The notes under the pieces were generated by a model. The model was not told the DNA's origin. It made no database searches and saw nothing but the letters and a program-made list of their open reading frames with translations. From positions 833,001-897,000 of the forward strand of contig NZ_BSDR01000001.1 in NCBI RefSeq assembly GCF_027925305.1: 64,000 nt of DNA. Direction: 5' to 3'. The stretch comes from Desulforhabdus amnigena (GTDB taxonomy: Bacteria; Desulfobacterota; Syntrophobacteria; Syntrophobacterales; Syntrophobacteraceae). The translations under genes were made by a program, and so were the position numbers. Within the stretch, counting starts at the first letter, position 1; every line of letters begins with the position of its first letter. Positions 46,215 through 55,262 of this stretch are shown here, one piece after another.

Positions 46215-46763
46215 ATGACGAAAAAATTGTTGGAAATTGCGGCTGACATTGTTCAAGTACAAGCTTCATCGGGACAAATGTCGGCTGAGCAGGTTGAAAT
46301 GGCTCTGATCAAGACTTTTACGACACTCCAAAGAATGCAAAAGGCTGAAGAAGAAGGTACTGCGCTGGAATCGGTTAAGATGGCCGACGAAAGTGTTGAA
46401 CAAGAACAAACAGCAGAGAAAATTCATCCCAAGGAATCCATCCAGGACGACAGAGTCATATGTCTCGAATGTGGCGCTACAATGAAGCAATTGACCGCAA
46501 AGCACCTCGGTTCCCATGATTTGACCATACGGGAATATAAGCAAAAATGGGGATTTCCTCTCAAACAGTCTCTTTCCGCAAAGTCTTTGTCCAAGGCCAG
46601 GAGCAAGGCTGCAAAAAAGCGCGGGCTTCCCGAAAATCTGGTCAAATACCGCGAGGAGCGCAAAATGAAAAAATTGACAAGCACTTTTTCTGATATTCCT
46701 GCAGTACCTGGAATTATGGAAGAGAAAACAATTCAAAAATCCGAAAAAAGTAATTCAGAATAG
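46215..46763 (+). CDS. MucR/Ros family zinc-finger transcription regulator
   Basis: 182 residues from the ATG at 46215 with GGAGG six bases upstream; the ATG at 46134 has no ribosome site. The N-terminal half (KKLLEIAADIVQVQASSGQMSAEQVEMALIKTFTTL) is the typical MucR oligomerisation part, and the zinc finger is ICLECGATMKQLTAKHLGSHDLTIREYKQKWGFPL (C-x2-C-x10-H-x3-H). After it a basic tail (KALSKARSKAAKKRGLP form here as KSLSKARSKAAKKRGLP) is as in other Desulfobacterota members. It binds AT-rich DNA. It could affect the formate dehydrogenase 400 bases downstream. Confidence 0.92.
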   Translation: MTKKLLEIAADIVQVQASSGQMSAEQVEMALIKTFTTLQRMQKAEEEGTALESVKMADESVEQEQTAEKIHPKESIQDDRVICLECGATMKQLTAKHLGSHDLTIREYKQKWGFPLKQSLSAKSLSKARSKAAKKRGLPENLVKYREERKMKKLTSTFSDIPAVPGIMEEKTIQKSEKSNSE

Positions 46764-47169
46764 CAGCATAGATAAATTGATGCATGTTCACTCCATTCTA
46801 GAATTAAAGTACAGACGTTCACTCTCATAATGTACCCTGCTCAGGTTCTTATTCTTCTGCGTTTCATTCCCCAATGCTTGTTCCTCCATTCTCTGGGTTA
46901 TGCTGATTGATACCTTTGGAATTCCAAATAGAAATTCAAAGTCATATATAATCGATATAATGGCAAACTGTTGTTCATCATTCTTTACGTTCCATCGCAC
47001 CGCACATTGCCCCCCGTGACATGCATTGGTTTGAGTCCATCGAATATTTTTTGAAGAGCACGTTCGTAGATGGTCCTTGATCGAGAACTCAAACAGCATC
47101 CTCAGTTTTCCCGTATATTTTCATGATGCGAAAACAATGAGGTTGCCCCCCGTCGAAGGAGTATGTTTT
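46764..47169. other. Intergenic region before formate dehydrogenase
   Basis: No protein-like frame. The ribosome site AAGGAG (47156-47161) of the formate dehydrogenase lies at its end. No sigma-54 or good sigma-70 pair was found by eye; the AT-rich part around 46940-46970 could be a MucR-type target. Confidence 0.35.
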
Positions 47170-49206
47170 ATGGATTATCAATCTGTTCTGACCACGTGTA
47201 CTTATTGTGGATGTGGCTGTGGACTTTATTTGCAGGTCCTTGATGGCCGGATCATTCGTACCATCCCTTCGAAAACCAGTCCTGTCAACGAAGGCAAACT
47301 TTGTGTGAAGGGTTGGTATGTGCATGAATTTGTCCAACATTCCAACCGTTTGAAGCAGCCGCTGCTTCGCCAAAACGGAATCCTTCAGGAGACTTCCTGG
47401 GAAACCGCTCTGGACTATGCGGCTGACAAATTAAAAAAAATCAAAGATGAGCATGGGCCTGACAGCATAGCTTTTCTCGCCTCCGCCAAATGCACCAACG
47501 AGGACAATTATATCCTTCAGAAACTGGCCCGAGCCGCTATAGGAACAAACAACGTCGATCACTGCGCTCGCCTTTGACACTCCTCAACTGTAGCAGGTCT
47601 TGCTGCAGCATTCGGAAGTGGCGCAATGACAAACTCTTTTGCAGAACTCGAGGATGCGAGCTGCATCTTCATCATCGGTTCGAACACGACAGTCGCACAT
47701 CCCTTGGCAGCTACACGTATTTACCGTGCAAAAGCCAAAGGGGCCAAACTGATTGTGGCAGACCCACGGGAGATTCAAATATCACGCTTTTCCGACATCT
47801 ATGTGCGCCAGCAGCTGGGCACTGATGTCGCCTTGATCAACGGCATGATGCACGTCATTTATAAAAACGGTTGGCACAATCAAAAATTTATTGAAGAACG
47901 TACTGAAAAATTTGAAGATCTTGTTGCGATCATTGAAAAGTTCCCTCCCGAACGCGCTGCGGAGATTACTGGTGTCGCCGTGGATGATATCGTAAAGATG
48001 GCGGAATTCTATGCCAAGGCTGAAGCGAGTTCTATCGTTTACTGCATGGGAATTACACAGCACACAACGGGAGTGGACAATGTGAAGAGTCTGGCCAATC
48101 TGGCCATGCTCTGCGGCCACGTAGGGCGTCCTTCCACAGGGGTCAACCCTCTGCGGGGACAAAACAATGTGCAGGGCGCTTGCGACGTGGGAGGGCTCCC
48201 CAACGTATACCCGGGCTATCAGGTCGTTTCTGTTCCTGAAGTTCAAGAGAAATTTGAAAAGGCGTGGAAAGCCAAATTGTCCCCCACTGTCGGCCTGACC
48301 ATCATGGAAATGATGGACGGTGTGCTGAATGGGAAAATCAAGGGCTTGGTGATTATGGGAGAAAACCCCATGGTCAGCGATCCCGATTCTCATCATGTAA
48401 AGCATGCACTGGAGGCCGTGGACTTCCTGATGGTCCTGGATATTTTTCCAACGCCCACTACAGAATTGGCTCATGTAGTTCTTCCCGCAGTTTCTTTTGC
48501 TGAAAAGGATGGAACTTTTAGCAACTCGGAACGGAGGGTGCAACGCGTTCGAAAAGCCATCGAACCGGTAGGAGAAGCGAAAACCGACTGGCTGATTCTT
48601 CAGGAGATTTCAAATCGTCTGGGGTATCCCATGAACTATGAATCAGCCGAAGAGATCTTTAATGAGTTTGCGAAACTGACTCCATCATACGCAGGAATGG
48701 ATTATTCCAGGCTGGAAGGCAATGGGCTCTGCTGGCCCTGTCCGACTCCCGACCATCCGGGTACGCTATATCTGCACAAAGACCGCTTCAGCCGTGGAAA
48801 GGGGCTCTTTCACGGTATCGACTACAGACCACCTGCGGAAGAACCTGACTCAGATTATCCCTTCTGGTTCACCACAGGTCGTGTTTATGTGCATTATCAT
48901 ACGGGCACCATGACGCGCCGTTCTCAGCATCTGGATCGAGAGATACCTGAATCCATCATGGAACTGCACCCGGAAGATGCCAAGGCGCTCGAGATCCGTG
49001 ATGGAGATCTTGTTTCCATTACAAGCCGCCGCGGCAAAATCAAATCCAGAGTACAGCTCACAGAGAGGGTAGGGAAGGGCGTTATTTTCATGCCATTTCA
49101 CTTTGCAGAGAGTGCGGCCAACGTGCTGACCAATGCAGCCCTGGATCCCATTGCCAAGATTCCCGAATACAAGGTATGCGCAGTCCGGCTGGAAAAAGCG
49201 GCTTAG
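47170..49206 (+). CDS. fdhA: Formate dehydrogenase alpha subunit, selenoprotein
   Basis: 678 residues read through an in-frame UGA at 47575-47577 (residue 136) as selenocysteine. Frame and similarity continue without change on both sides: VDHCARL-Sec-HSSTVAGL, the active-site motif where Sec or Cys binds Mo/W. The Fe-S motif CTYCGCGCG...LCVKGW is at the N-terminus; the catalytic Arg stretch is NPLRGQNNVQGACDVGG; the C-terminal molydopterin-binding part (FTTGRVYVHYHTGTMTRRS) is intact. It has one [4Fe-4S] cluster and no added ferredoxin domain, like FdhF. It oxidises formate or reduces CO2. AAGGAG is eight bases before the ATG. No partner subunit gene is adjacent. Confidence 0.93.
47588..47608 (+). 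promoter_or_regulatory. Bacterial SECIS hairpin for Sec insertion
   Basis: Ten bases after the UGA, CUGUAGCA (47588-47595) pairs with UGCUGCAG (47601-47608), with one U-G pair, around a GGUCU loop. The GGUCU loop is that of the E. coli fdhF SECIS element recognised by SelB. This supports UGA decoding as Sec. Confidence 0.85.
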
Positions 49207-49241
49207 GAAAAAGATGAACAATTCCATATGACATTTCGAGC

Positions 49242-49342
49242 CAGCCGGACCAATGCTCGTCCTCCGGCTGCTCTTTGTGATTTTGTCTCACGGTCCATTC
49301 GATGTTGGCCTCTCTGGGCTGCCTGATTCAGACGGCCCAGAG
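49242..49342 (+). terminator. Two hairpins after the formate dehydrogenase gene
   Basis: CAGCCGGA (49242-49249) with TCCGGCTG (49263-49270), and CTCTGGGC (49312-49319) with GCCCAGAG (49335-49342). Both stems are perfect. T-runs after them are short (CTCTTTG; GGCTTTC), so they may end transcription only in part. They also face the convergent DHH gene. Confidence 0.5.
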
Positions 49343-49400
49343 GGCTTTCAGTCGGTCCCAAAAGTATTCTGCCGTTCGTGGTGAGGTATTTGAAGACATC

Positions 49401-50429
49401 TCAGGAAAAAGGGAAGAGGGCTTTATGGATAAAGCGTTCGATATTGGGTGAAGTTGGCTCTTGTATTACATCTTTCAGTTTGTCCATTGGTATTTCTGCT
49501 CGCGCCATCGCTTCATGCCCACCGGCGCAGCCGATATCTCCAAATGCCTGTCTGACGATTTTCCCTGCGTCTTTTCTAAAACCGTCGTTTCTGATCACGA
49601 TGATGAGGCTATTTTCATAAATGCCGGAAATGATGCTCCAGGAAATATCGTGGATTTTAAGAAAGAATTCGGCAATCACTACAAGGATATCGGCACTGGG
49701 GACTTTCTCAAGGTGTGAAAAAATACGATCTTTAATAATGTGCTTTCTTTCCACAGCTCTATGGAAGAATTTGAGGTCCTGCAGGGATAAATCGGAAATT
49801 TCTATTTTCCTCAAAACATTGTGATTGGCAAGAGGAAACAGGTACCGAAACGATTCAATATCGTCGAGAATGGTGTGACGCTCAAAATTCCGTGTATCCG
49901 TTTTAATACCGTAAAGCAGGGAAGTGGAAAGTGTTTGAGATGGCTTGATTTTTGCCGCTTTCAAATATTCCGTGAGTATGGTGGATGTGGATCCATATTC
50001 TGGACGAATATCCACGAACGGGGATTCAACAGAGGAATTCACGGGGTGGTGGTCGATCACAACGGAATATGAAAACTGACTGAAAAAGGCGTTATGACTC
50101 GGCTGTCCATCGACAATAACGTACTTGTCAAACTGTTTTGTTTGTTTTTTCTCAAGCAACACTAGAGGCAGCTTGAGAAGTCGCACCATTGTGATATTGT
50201 TTAAGCGTCTTATGGGACGAATCATGCCGATGGTGACCGACTGTACCTTGTGCCAGAGGAGCCTTTTGAACGCAAGAGCTGCTCCAATGGCATCCGGATC
50301 GGGATCTATGGTAATGAGCACCTGGTCTTTGGTGGCAAAAAGGGAATAGACTTCTTCCAAAAGTTCCCTGTGTGATCTCCGCTTACTACGAGATTTTGCT
50401 CCGATAATCGGCTTTTCAGATTTTTTCAT
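49401..50429 (-). CDS. DHH family phosphoesterase (NrnA-like)
   Basis: 342 residues from the ATG at 50429; the longer frame runs through the tRNA gene and is excluded. Motifs: DPDPDAIGAALAF (DHH motif I), YVIVDGQPSHNAF, VVIDHHPVNSS (DHH), and the C-terminal DHHA1 with GGHEAMARAEIP. It probably degrades short oligonucleotides or cyclic dinucleotide products such as pApA. It is the next gene downstream of tRNA-Gly, after the tRNA terminator. Confidence 0.9.
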   Translation of the reverse strand: MKKSEKPIIGAKSRSKRRSHRELLEEVYSLFATKDQVLITIDPDPDAIGAALAFKRLLWHKVQSVTIGMIRPIRRLNNITMVRLLKLPLVLLEKKQTKQFDKYVIVDGQPSHNAFFSQFSYSVVIDHHPVNSSVESPFVDIRPEYGSTSTILTEYLKAAKIKPSQTLSTSLLYGIKTDTRNFERHTILDDIESFRYLFPLANHNVLRKIEISDLSLQDLKFFHRAVERKHIIKDRIFSHLEKVPSADILVVIAEFFLKIHDISWSIISGIYENSLIIVIRNDGFRKDAGKIVRQAFGDIGCAGGHEAMARAEIPMDKLKDVIQEPTSPNIERFIHKALFPFS

Positions 50430-50465
50430 AACATGCGGCGATGTAAGGGATTGGGAGAGAATGGG

Positions 50466-50494
50466 ATAAAAAAAAGGGCGGCTGAACCACCCTT
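50466..50494 (-). terminator. Intrinsic terminator of tRNA-Gly
   Basis: On the - strand AAGGGTGG, loop TTCAG, CCGCCCTT with one G-T pair, then a T-run of about eight (50466-50475 on this strand as A). It lies just after the tRNA 3' end. Confidence 0.85.
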
Positions 50495-50507
50495 GATTTC
50501 TTATAAA

Positions 50508-50582
<75 letters not shown>

Positions 50583-50894
50583 TCAGCACAGGAAGAGTTA
50601 ATACTTGAGACCGGCCTGAATGTCAAGGCGAAAAAATAGGAACTCTTATTTTTCTTGAAATTCACAATCTGAGTAGGGGATAAGTGCCACCCCTGAGAAG
50701 AGTATTTTTAAAACCAAGGTCCGATAAGAAATATTATGTAAACTTAACGAAAGGTGCTGAGGGAAGTCTGAAATTTCTCCCTAATGACAGAAAGCCCATT
50801 GTGGTCGTCTATCCCTTGAACTATATGATAAGTAAAATCAAATGGACAGTTTCACACTTCTATCAATCACTTATTTTTTAGGAGCTTTTTTCGC
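50583..50894. other. Divergent intergenic region, no gene seen
   Basis: It separates tRNA-Gly (-) from the Tpt1-like gene (+) and must hold the tRNA promoter. The only frame (50684-50881) has no family likeness or ribosome site. Confidence 0.35.
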
Positions 50895-51668
50895 ATGAGC
50901 GCTCAGTATATGCCTAAAACTCTTGCCAAAACATTAACCTATATACTCGTCCACGCTCCCCATGAATATGGGCTTTTCTGGAATGCAGATGGCACAATGC
51001 CGTGGAAAGAACTGTATTGGACCCTTCAGGAAGACGCTTCTCTTCGCTACGTGCGAGAAATGCACTTGCGGGAAATTGCTTTTCTCGGTATCGAATTTCC
51101 GGTTGAACTGGATGGAAATGTTTTGCGCCTCAAGAAAGAGAATTTCATCCCAGTCTATCCACCTGCTGAAGACCTTCCAGAAAGACTCTATTACGGTTGC
51201 AGACGTAAACAGTATCTACATGCATCCCAAAACGGCCTTTCATCCTCCAATCGTCCCTTTCTGCCTCTCGCAAAGGAAAAAGATCTAGCCCTTCGCCTGG
51301 CTCATCGCCGCGATTCTGAACCCATTCTTTTGGAAATTTTTTCCAGAAAAGCCGCTCTTGAAGGGATTTCATTCTTTAAAGCCGGTCCGACACTTTTTCT
51401 TGGGAAACATATCCCCCGAGAATACCTACTGTTTCCCCCCGTCCGTGAGGATCTGCTGCTCAAGTTGTCGGCAACCAGCAAACCGGATAAGAAACTTCAA
51501 AAAAAGATGCAGAGCACGCCGACCCCCGGTTCATTTTTGATGGACATCAACCACTTGCAGGGAATTGATGGCGAGGGCCGTTCTCAAGGCAAGGGGGGCG
51601 TAAAAAGCAGGAGAGGCGCAGAATGGAAAAGGGCTTCACGCAAGGAAAGAACGAAAAGAAATGTTTGA
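50895..51668 (+). CDS. Diverged Tpt1/KptA-like protein (RNA 2'-phosphotransferase fold)
   Basis: 257 residues. The layout is that of Tpt1/KptA: an N-terminal winged helix (KTLAKTLTYILVHAPHEYGLFWNADGTMPWKELYWTL) and a C-terminal ADP-ribosyl-transferase-like part (PERLYYGCRRKQYLHASQNGLS, AHRRDSEPILLEIFSRKAALEGISFFKAGPTLFLGKHIPREYLLFP). Known enzymes have L-R-H in the first part and YHGT in the second; here they are L-V-H and YYGC, and the GHS stretch is missing. Activity may be changed or lost. A basic tail of some 60 residues follows. It is right after the tRNA-Gly region, but divergent from it. Confidence 0.75.
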   Translation: MSAQYMPKTLAKTLTYILVHAPHEYGLFWNADGTMPWKELYWTLQEDASLRYVREMHLREIAFLGIEFPVELDGNVLRLKKENFIPVYPPAEDLPERLYYGCRRKQYLHASQNGLSSSNRPFLPLAKEKDLALRLAHRRDSEPILLEIFSRKAALEGISFFKAGPTLFLGKHIPREYLLFPPVREDLLLKLSATSKPDKKLQKKMQSTPTPGSFLMDINHLQGIDGEGRSQGKGGVKSRRGAEWKRASRKERTKRNV

Positions 51669-51674
51669 GCGCGA

Positions 51675-52409
51675 TTAAGACCGGGTAGCCTCCCCCCCCA
51701 GATAAGCGGCCTGCACTCGGGGATTGGCCATCAATGCCTCTGAAGAGTCCTCCAGGACAATATTGCCCAACTCAAGGACGTAACCGCGGTGAGCAAGCTT
51801 GAGAGCTGCCCTCGCATTCTGTTCTACCAAAACGATGGTGACGCCCGAGGCGTTGATTTCTCGCAGGGTTTGAAAAATGGTTTTGACGAGAAGGGGTGCA
51901 AGCCCCAGGCTCGGTTCGTCCAGGAGCAGAATTTTGGGTTGGCTCATCAACGCTCGCCCTATGGCCAGCATTTGCTGCTCCCCCCCGCTGAGGGTGCCGG
52001 AAAGCTGCTGACGTCTCTCAGCAAGAACTGGAAACAATTCATAAATCCATTCTTGAGTCTTTTTGGCCCTGGCTGGATCTGCACAAACGAATGCGCCGAG
52101 ATTCATGTTCTCCTGGACCGTAAGCGTTCCAAAAACGCGACGCCCTTCGGGAACCTGCGCGATTCCTTGCTTGACGATGGCGTGTGCGGCCATCTTATGA
52201 ACAGAATTCTTGTTGAAATAGATCGCCCCGGAAGACGGCTTTACCAAACCACTGATACTCAGAAGAGTGGTCGATTTTCCTGCACCATTGGCCCCGAGAA
52301 TCGTGACAATCTCCCCTTCCCTTACCTTCAGATTGATTCCATGGAGGACCTCGATGTTTCCATATTTTACATAAAGATCGACGATTTCAAGGAGCATATT
52401 CTCAATCAT
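51675..52409 (-). CDS. livF: Branched-chain amino-acid ABC ATPase LivF (second operon)
   Basis: 244 residues from the ATG at 52409; other starts are GTG 52418 and ATG 52397. Walker A GANGAGKST, GALVxxx form FGTLTVQENMNLGAFVCAD, signature LSGGEQQMLAIGRAL, Walker B ILLLDEPSLGLAPLL, VLVEQNARAAL. Last gene of a - strand operon, overlapping livG. It ends 7 bases from the convergent Tpt1-like gene. Confidence 0.92.
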   Translation of the reverse strand: MIENMLLEIVDLYVKYGNIEVLHGINLKVREGEIVTILGANGAGKSTTLLSISGLVKPSSGAIYFNKNSVHKMAAHAIVKQGIAQVPEGRRVFGTLTVQENMNLGAFVCADPARAKKTQEWIYELFPVLAERRQQLSGTLSGGEQQMLAIGRALMSQPKILLLDEPSLGLAPLLVKTIFQTLREINASGVTIVLVEQNARAALKLAHRGYVLELGNIVLEDSSEALMANPRVQAAYLGGEATRS

Positions 52410-53167
52410 TATCAACACCTAAATAGGCTTCAATCACACGTGCATCACGCTTGATTTCTTCCGGAGTTCCTTCGGCAATTTTCGAGCCGTATTCGAGGAC
52501 AACGATTTTTTCGCAGATTCGCATTACCAGACTCATATCGTGTTCGATGAGCAAAACAGTGATTCCCATGTCTCGAAGTTTTTCAATGAAGGTAACGAGC
52601 AGTGCGGTTTCCTGTTCATTCATTCCACCCGCAGGTTCATCGAGAATCAGGAGACGAGGTTCTGTGCCGAGAGCGCGGGCGATTTCGAGAAGGCGTTGGT
52701 TTCCATAAGAAAGATTCTTCGAGAGTTGCTCCGCCTGATCCCGTAATCCGACAAAATCGAGCGCTTTTAGTGCCTTCTGGATGGCCGCCCCCTCTTCTTT
52801 CCGCTGGCGGGGGGTGTGAAACATGGACGAGATCACTCCGGCCTTCATCTGGCAATGACACCCGGCAAGGACATTCTCCAGTACAGACATATTTTGAAAG
52901 AGTCGAATGGTCTGAAACGTTCTGGCGATTCCCAGAGAAACGATGCGGTGTGTGGGGAGATTGATGAGAGACGTCTGATCAAAGGATATTTCTCCCTGAT
53001 CCGGTCTGTAAATGGCCGTTATGAGGTTAAAGACCGTCGTCTTTCCCGCTCCGTTGGGACCAATCAGGCCGACTACAGTGCCCGCTTCCACTTCGAAAGA
53101 GACATTATTGACCGCCGTCAGCCCCCCCGAAGTTCTTGGTGAGTCGCTGCACATTGAGGAGGCTCAT
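52402..53167 (-). CDS. livG: Branched-chain amino-acid ABC ATPase LivG, frameshifted at a G7 run
   Basis: The natural start is the ATG at 53167: it overlaps the livM stop (ATGA), has GGAGGGGAGGG upstream, and encodes MSLLNVQRLTKNFGG. There the frame is lost in a run of seven G (53122-53128 as C); six would continue into LTAVNNVSFEVEAGTVVGLIGPNGAGKTT and the rest of a normal LivG (signature LSYGNQRLLEIARAL, Walker B LLILDEPAGGMNEQE). The in-frame remainder can start at ATG 53154 with 12 odd residues and would lack the first strand. It could be a sequencing error, a natural lesion or slippage-controlled expression. Confidence 0.85.
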
Positions 53168-54126
53168 AACTTACCCTCCCCTCCTGAAACATCTGAAAGA
53201 GAATAGCTCCTTGGCCGTGAGGGTAAAAGGCCCTGCGTTCGGAAGATCATCATGGCCACCATGGCGGCTCCAAAAATCAGCATGCGCGCGGTGGCAAATT
53301 CACGGAAGACCTCGGGCAGACCCACGATGAGCAATGCACCCAGCAGCACGCCTGGAATACTTCCTGAACCGCCCAGGATGACGATGGCGAACATGAGGAC
53401 GGATTCCCAGAAGGTGAACGACTCAGGAGAGATGATGGTCATTTTTGCGGCATAAATGTTACCCATCATTCCTGCCCAGCTGGCCCCCAGAACAAAGGAT
53501 GCCAATTTATAATGTGCTGTATTGATGCCACTCCCCTCAGCAGCCACCTCATCTTCCTTGAGATAGTTGAGAGCCCGCCCGAAACGGGAGTTTTCCAGAA
53601 AAAGGAAAAGAAAAATAGTAATGATGGTGAACGCTAAAATGAGATAAAAGAAATGATATGGAGTGCGAAGAACGAATCCAAAAATCGAAGGCCGTGAAAT
53701 CCCGAAGATGCCGTTCGCTCCACCTGTAATACCGAATACGTTATTGATGAGGGCAATGCGTACGATCTCCCCTACCCCGATGGTAACGATACACAAATAG
53801 TCTCCTCGAAGGTGGATGATGGGACGGGCGATGATGAGAGCAAAAACACCTGCAGTGAACGCACTCAAAGGAATAAGCCAGAGCACGGGGATATGAAAAT
53901 GAGTATTGAGGATGGCTGCAGTGTAGGCACCTACGGCGTAGAACGCAGCATGGCCCAGATTGAAAAGGCCGGCATGCCCCACAATGAGGTTCAAACTCAG
54001 TCCGAGAATGGCATAAATGCCAATGCTGTTGAGAACGTCCACCCAGTACGCATTGAGAAAGAGCGGTAAAATAGCCGCCGCACCTATTCCCAACACAATG
54101 AGCACCTTCTTTTGATGAATGATCAT
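53164..54126 (-). CDS. livM: Branched-chain amino-acid ABC permease LivM (second operon)
   Basis: 320 residues. LILGLSLN form here as YAILGLSLNLIVGHAGLFNLGHAAFYAVGAYTAAIL, ARPIIHLRGDYLCIVTIGVGEIVRIALINN, LKEDEVAAEGSGINTAHYKLASFVLGASWAGMMGN and ILGGSGSIPGVLLGA are LivM features. About eight helices. ATGA overlaps join it to livH before and livG after. Confidence 0.92.
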   Translation of the reverse strand: MIIHQKKVLIVLGIGAAAILPLFLNAYWVDVLNSIGIYAILGLSLNLIVGHAGLFNLGHAAFYAVGAYTAAILNTHFHIPVLWLIPLSAFTAGVFALIIARPIIHLRGDYLCIVTIGVGEIVRIALINNVFGITGGANGIFGISRPSIFGFVLRTPYHFFYLILAFTIITIFLFLFLENSRFGRALNYLKEDEVAAEGSGINTAHYKLASFVLGASWAGMMGNIYAAKMTIISPESFTFWESVLMFAIVILGGSGSIPGVLLGALLIVGLPEVFREFATARMLIFGAAMVAMMIFRTQGLLPSRPRSYSLSDVSGGEGKL

Positions 54127-55028
54127 ACTTTTTCAGCAACCCGTTCGCCCAGAAGACCGGTGGGCCGAACAATAAGAATCAAAATCAATACAAGAAACGC
54201 TATTGCGTCTTTCCATGCAAAGGAAAGATATGCAGCCCCCATGGCCTCAATCACTCCCAGAAGGACTCCTCCCAGCATGGCGCCGGGAATATTTCCGATC
54301 CCTCCAAGGATGGCAGCCGTAAAGGCTTTGAGTCCGTACCCCCATCCCATGGTGAAGTTGATCTGCCCATAGTAGAGCCCCACCATCAAGCCTGCAGCCC
54401 CCCCCAGGGCAGGTCCGAGCATAAAGACCAGCAAGATCACACGGTTGACATCAATCCCCATGAGACGCGCGGCCCCCTGATCGATGGCCGCTGCGCGAAT
54501 GGCTGTGCCGATCCTGGTTTTTTGAATGAAAAAATAAAGGCCGAACATCATCACCAGCGAAACAAAAAGAACGAGGATGCGCACCAGTGGAACATCGAGC
54601 CCGAACAGATGAAGCACCGTTTTCGGCAGTATGTCGGTGGGATAGACTTGAAAACGTGCCCCATAGATCAGCATGACGGTATTTTGGAGAAAAATGGATG
54701 CTCCCAGGGCGGAGACAACCGCAGAAAGGCGGGGGGATTCCCTGAGAGGCCTGTAGGCGACTCGATCCAGGAGTGCTCCCGCCAGTGCCACAAAGCCCAT
54801 GACCATGGCCGCCAGAAGAATAACCCCCCAGAGCGGGCCCAATCGGTCCGTAAGGCTCAGAGAGGTCAAAAGAGTCAAGCCCAGGTAAGCGCCAATAGTG
54901 AAAAGATCACTGTGAGCAAAATTGATCAGCTTGAGCACGCCATAGACCATGGTGTAACCCAGGGCGATGAGGGCATAGATGCTTCCCACCGCAAGCCCAT
55001 TTGTCAATTGTTGGAAAAATTGTTCCAT
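54123..55028 (-). CDS. livH: Branched-chain amino-acid ABC permease LivH (second operon)
   Basis: 301 residues. LTNGLAVGSIYALIALGYTMVYGVLKLINFAHSDLFTIGAYLG is the LivH start, and MGWGYGLKAFTAAILGGIGNIPGAMLGG the C-terminal loop. It overlaps livM by ATGA. 235 bases with an inverted repeat separate it from the binding-protein gene upstream. Confidence 0.93.
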   Translation of the reverse strand: MEQFFQQLTNGLAVGSIYALIALGYTMVYGVLKLINFAHSDLFTIGAYLGLTLLTSLSLTDRLGPLWGVILLAAMVMGFVALAGALLDRVAYRPLRESPRLSAVVSALGASIFLQNTVMLIYGARFQVYPTDILPKTVLHLFGLDVPLVRILVLFVSLVMMFGLYFFIQKTRIGTAIRAAAIDQGAARLMGIDVNRVILLVFMLGPALGGAAGLMVGLYYGQINFTMGWGYGLKAFTAAILGGIGNIPGAMLGGVLLGVIEAMGAAYLSFAWKDAIAFLVLILILIVRPTGLLGERVAEKV

Positions 55029-55174
55029 GAATCAGTGCCCAAGTAAGTGGAAGTTGCCCTGCAGTTTATGCAGGCCACGATTTATATGTCTCCGCAGTTG
55101 GGAGCATTGCCTCGATGGCAGTGAGATCAAAGTATGCAACCGAATTCAAGCTCCGGGCCTTTGCGGAATGAAAC

Positions 55175-55217
55175 GGGTGCAGAACATGGGATATAAAAAT
55201 TTCTGCATTCTGCACCC
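55175..55217. repeat. 10-bp inverted repeat between binding-protein and livH genes
   Basis: GGGTGCAGAA (55175-55184) and TTCTGCACCC (55208-55217) are a perfect inverted repeat, 23 bases apart. It has the same place as the terminator in the first liv operon, but without a T-run. It may slow or stabilise the mRNA 3' end of the binding-protein gene. A second hairpin, CCTGCA/TGCAGG, is at 55058-55074. Confidence 0.5.
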
Positions 55218-55262
55218 TGAAAATGCGAACCAATTCGATTTCATGTATAATGAATATAATGA

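Noticed and set aside
47077-47577. Separate short gene ending at the UGA, with a second gene from 47626
   Set aside because: The frames are the same on both sides of UGA 47575, the junction is the Sec active site, and a GGUCU hairpin follows. It is one selenoprotein gene.
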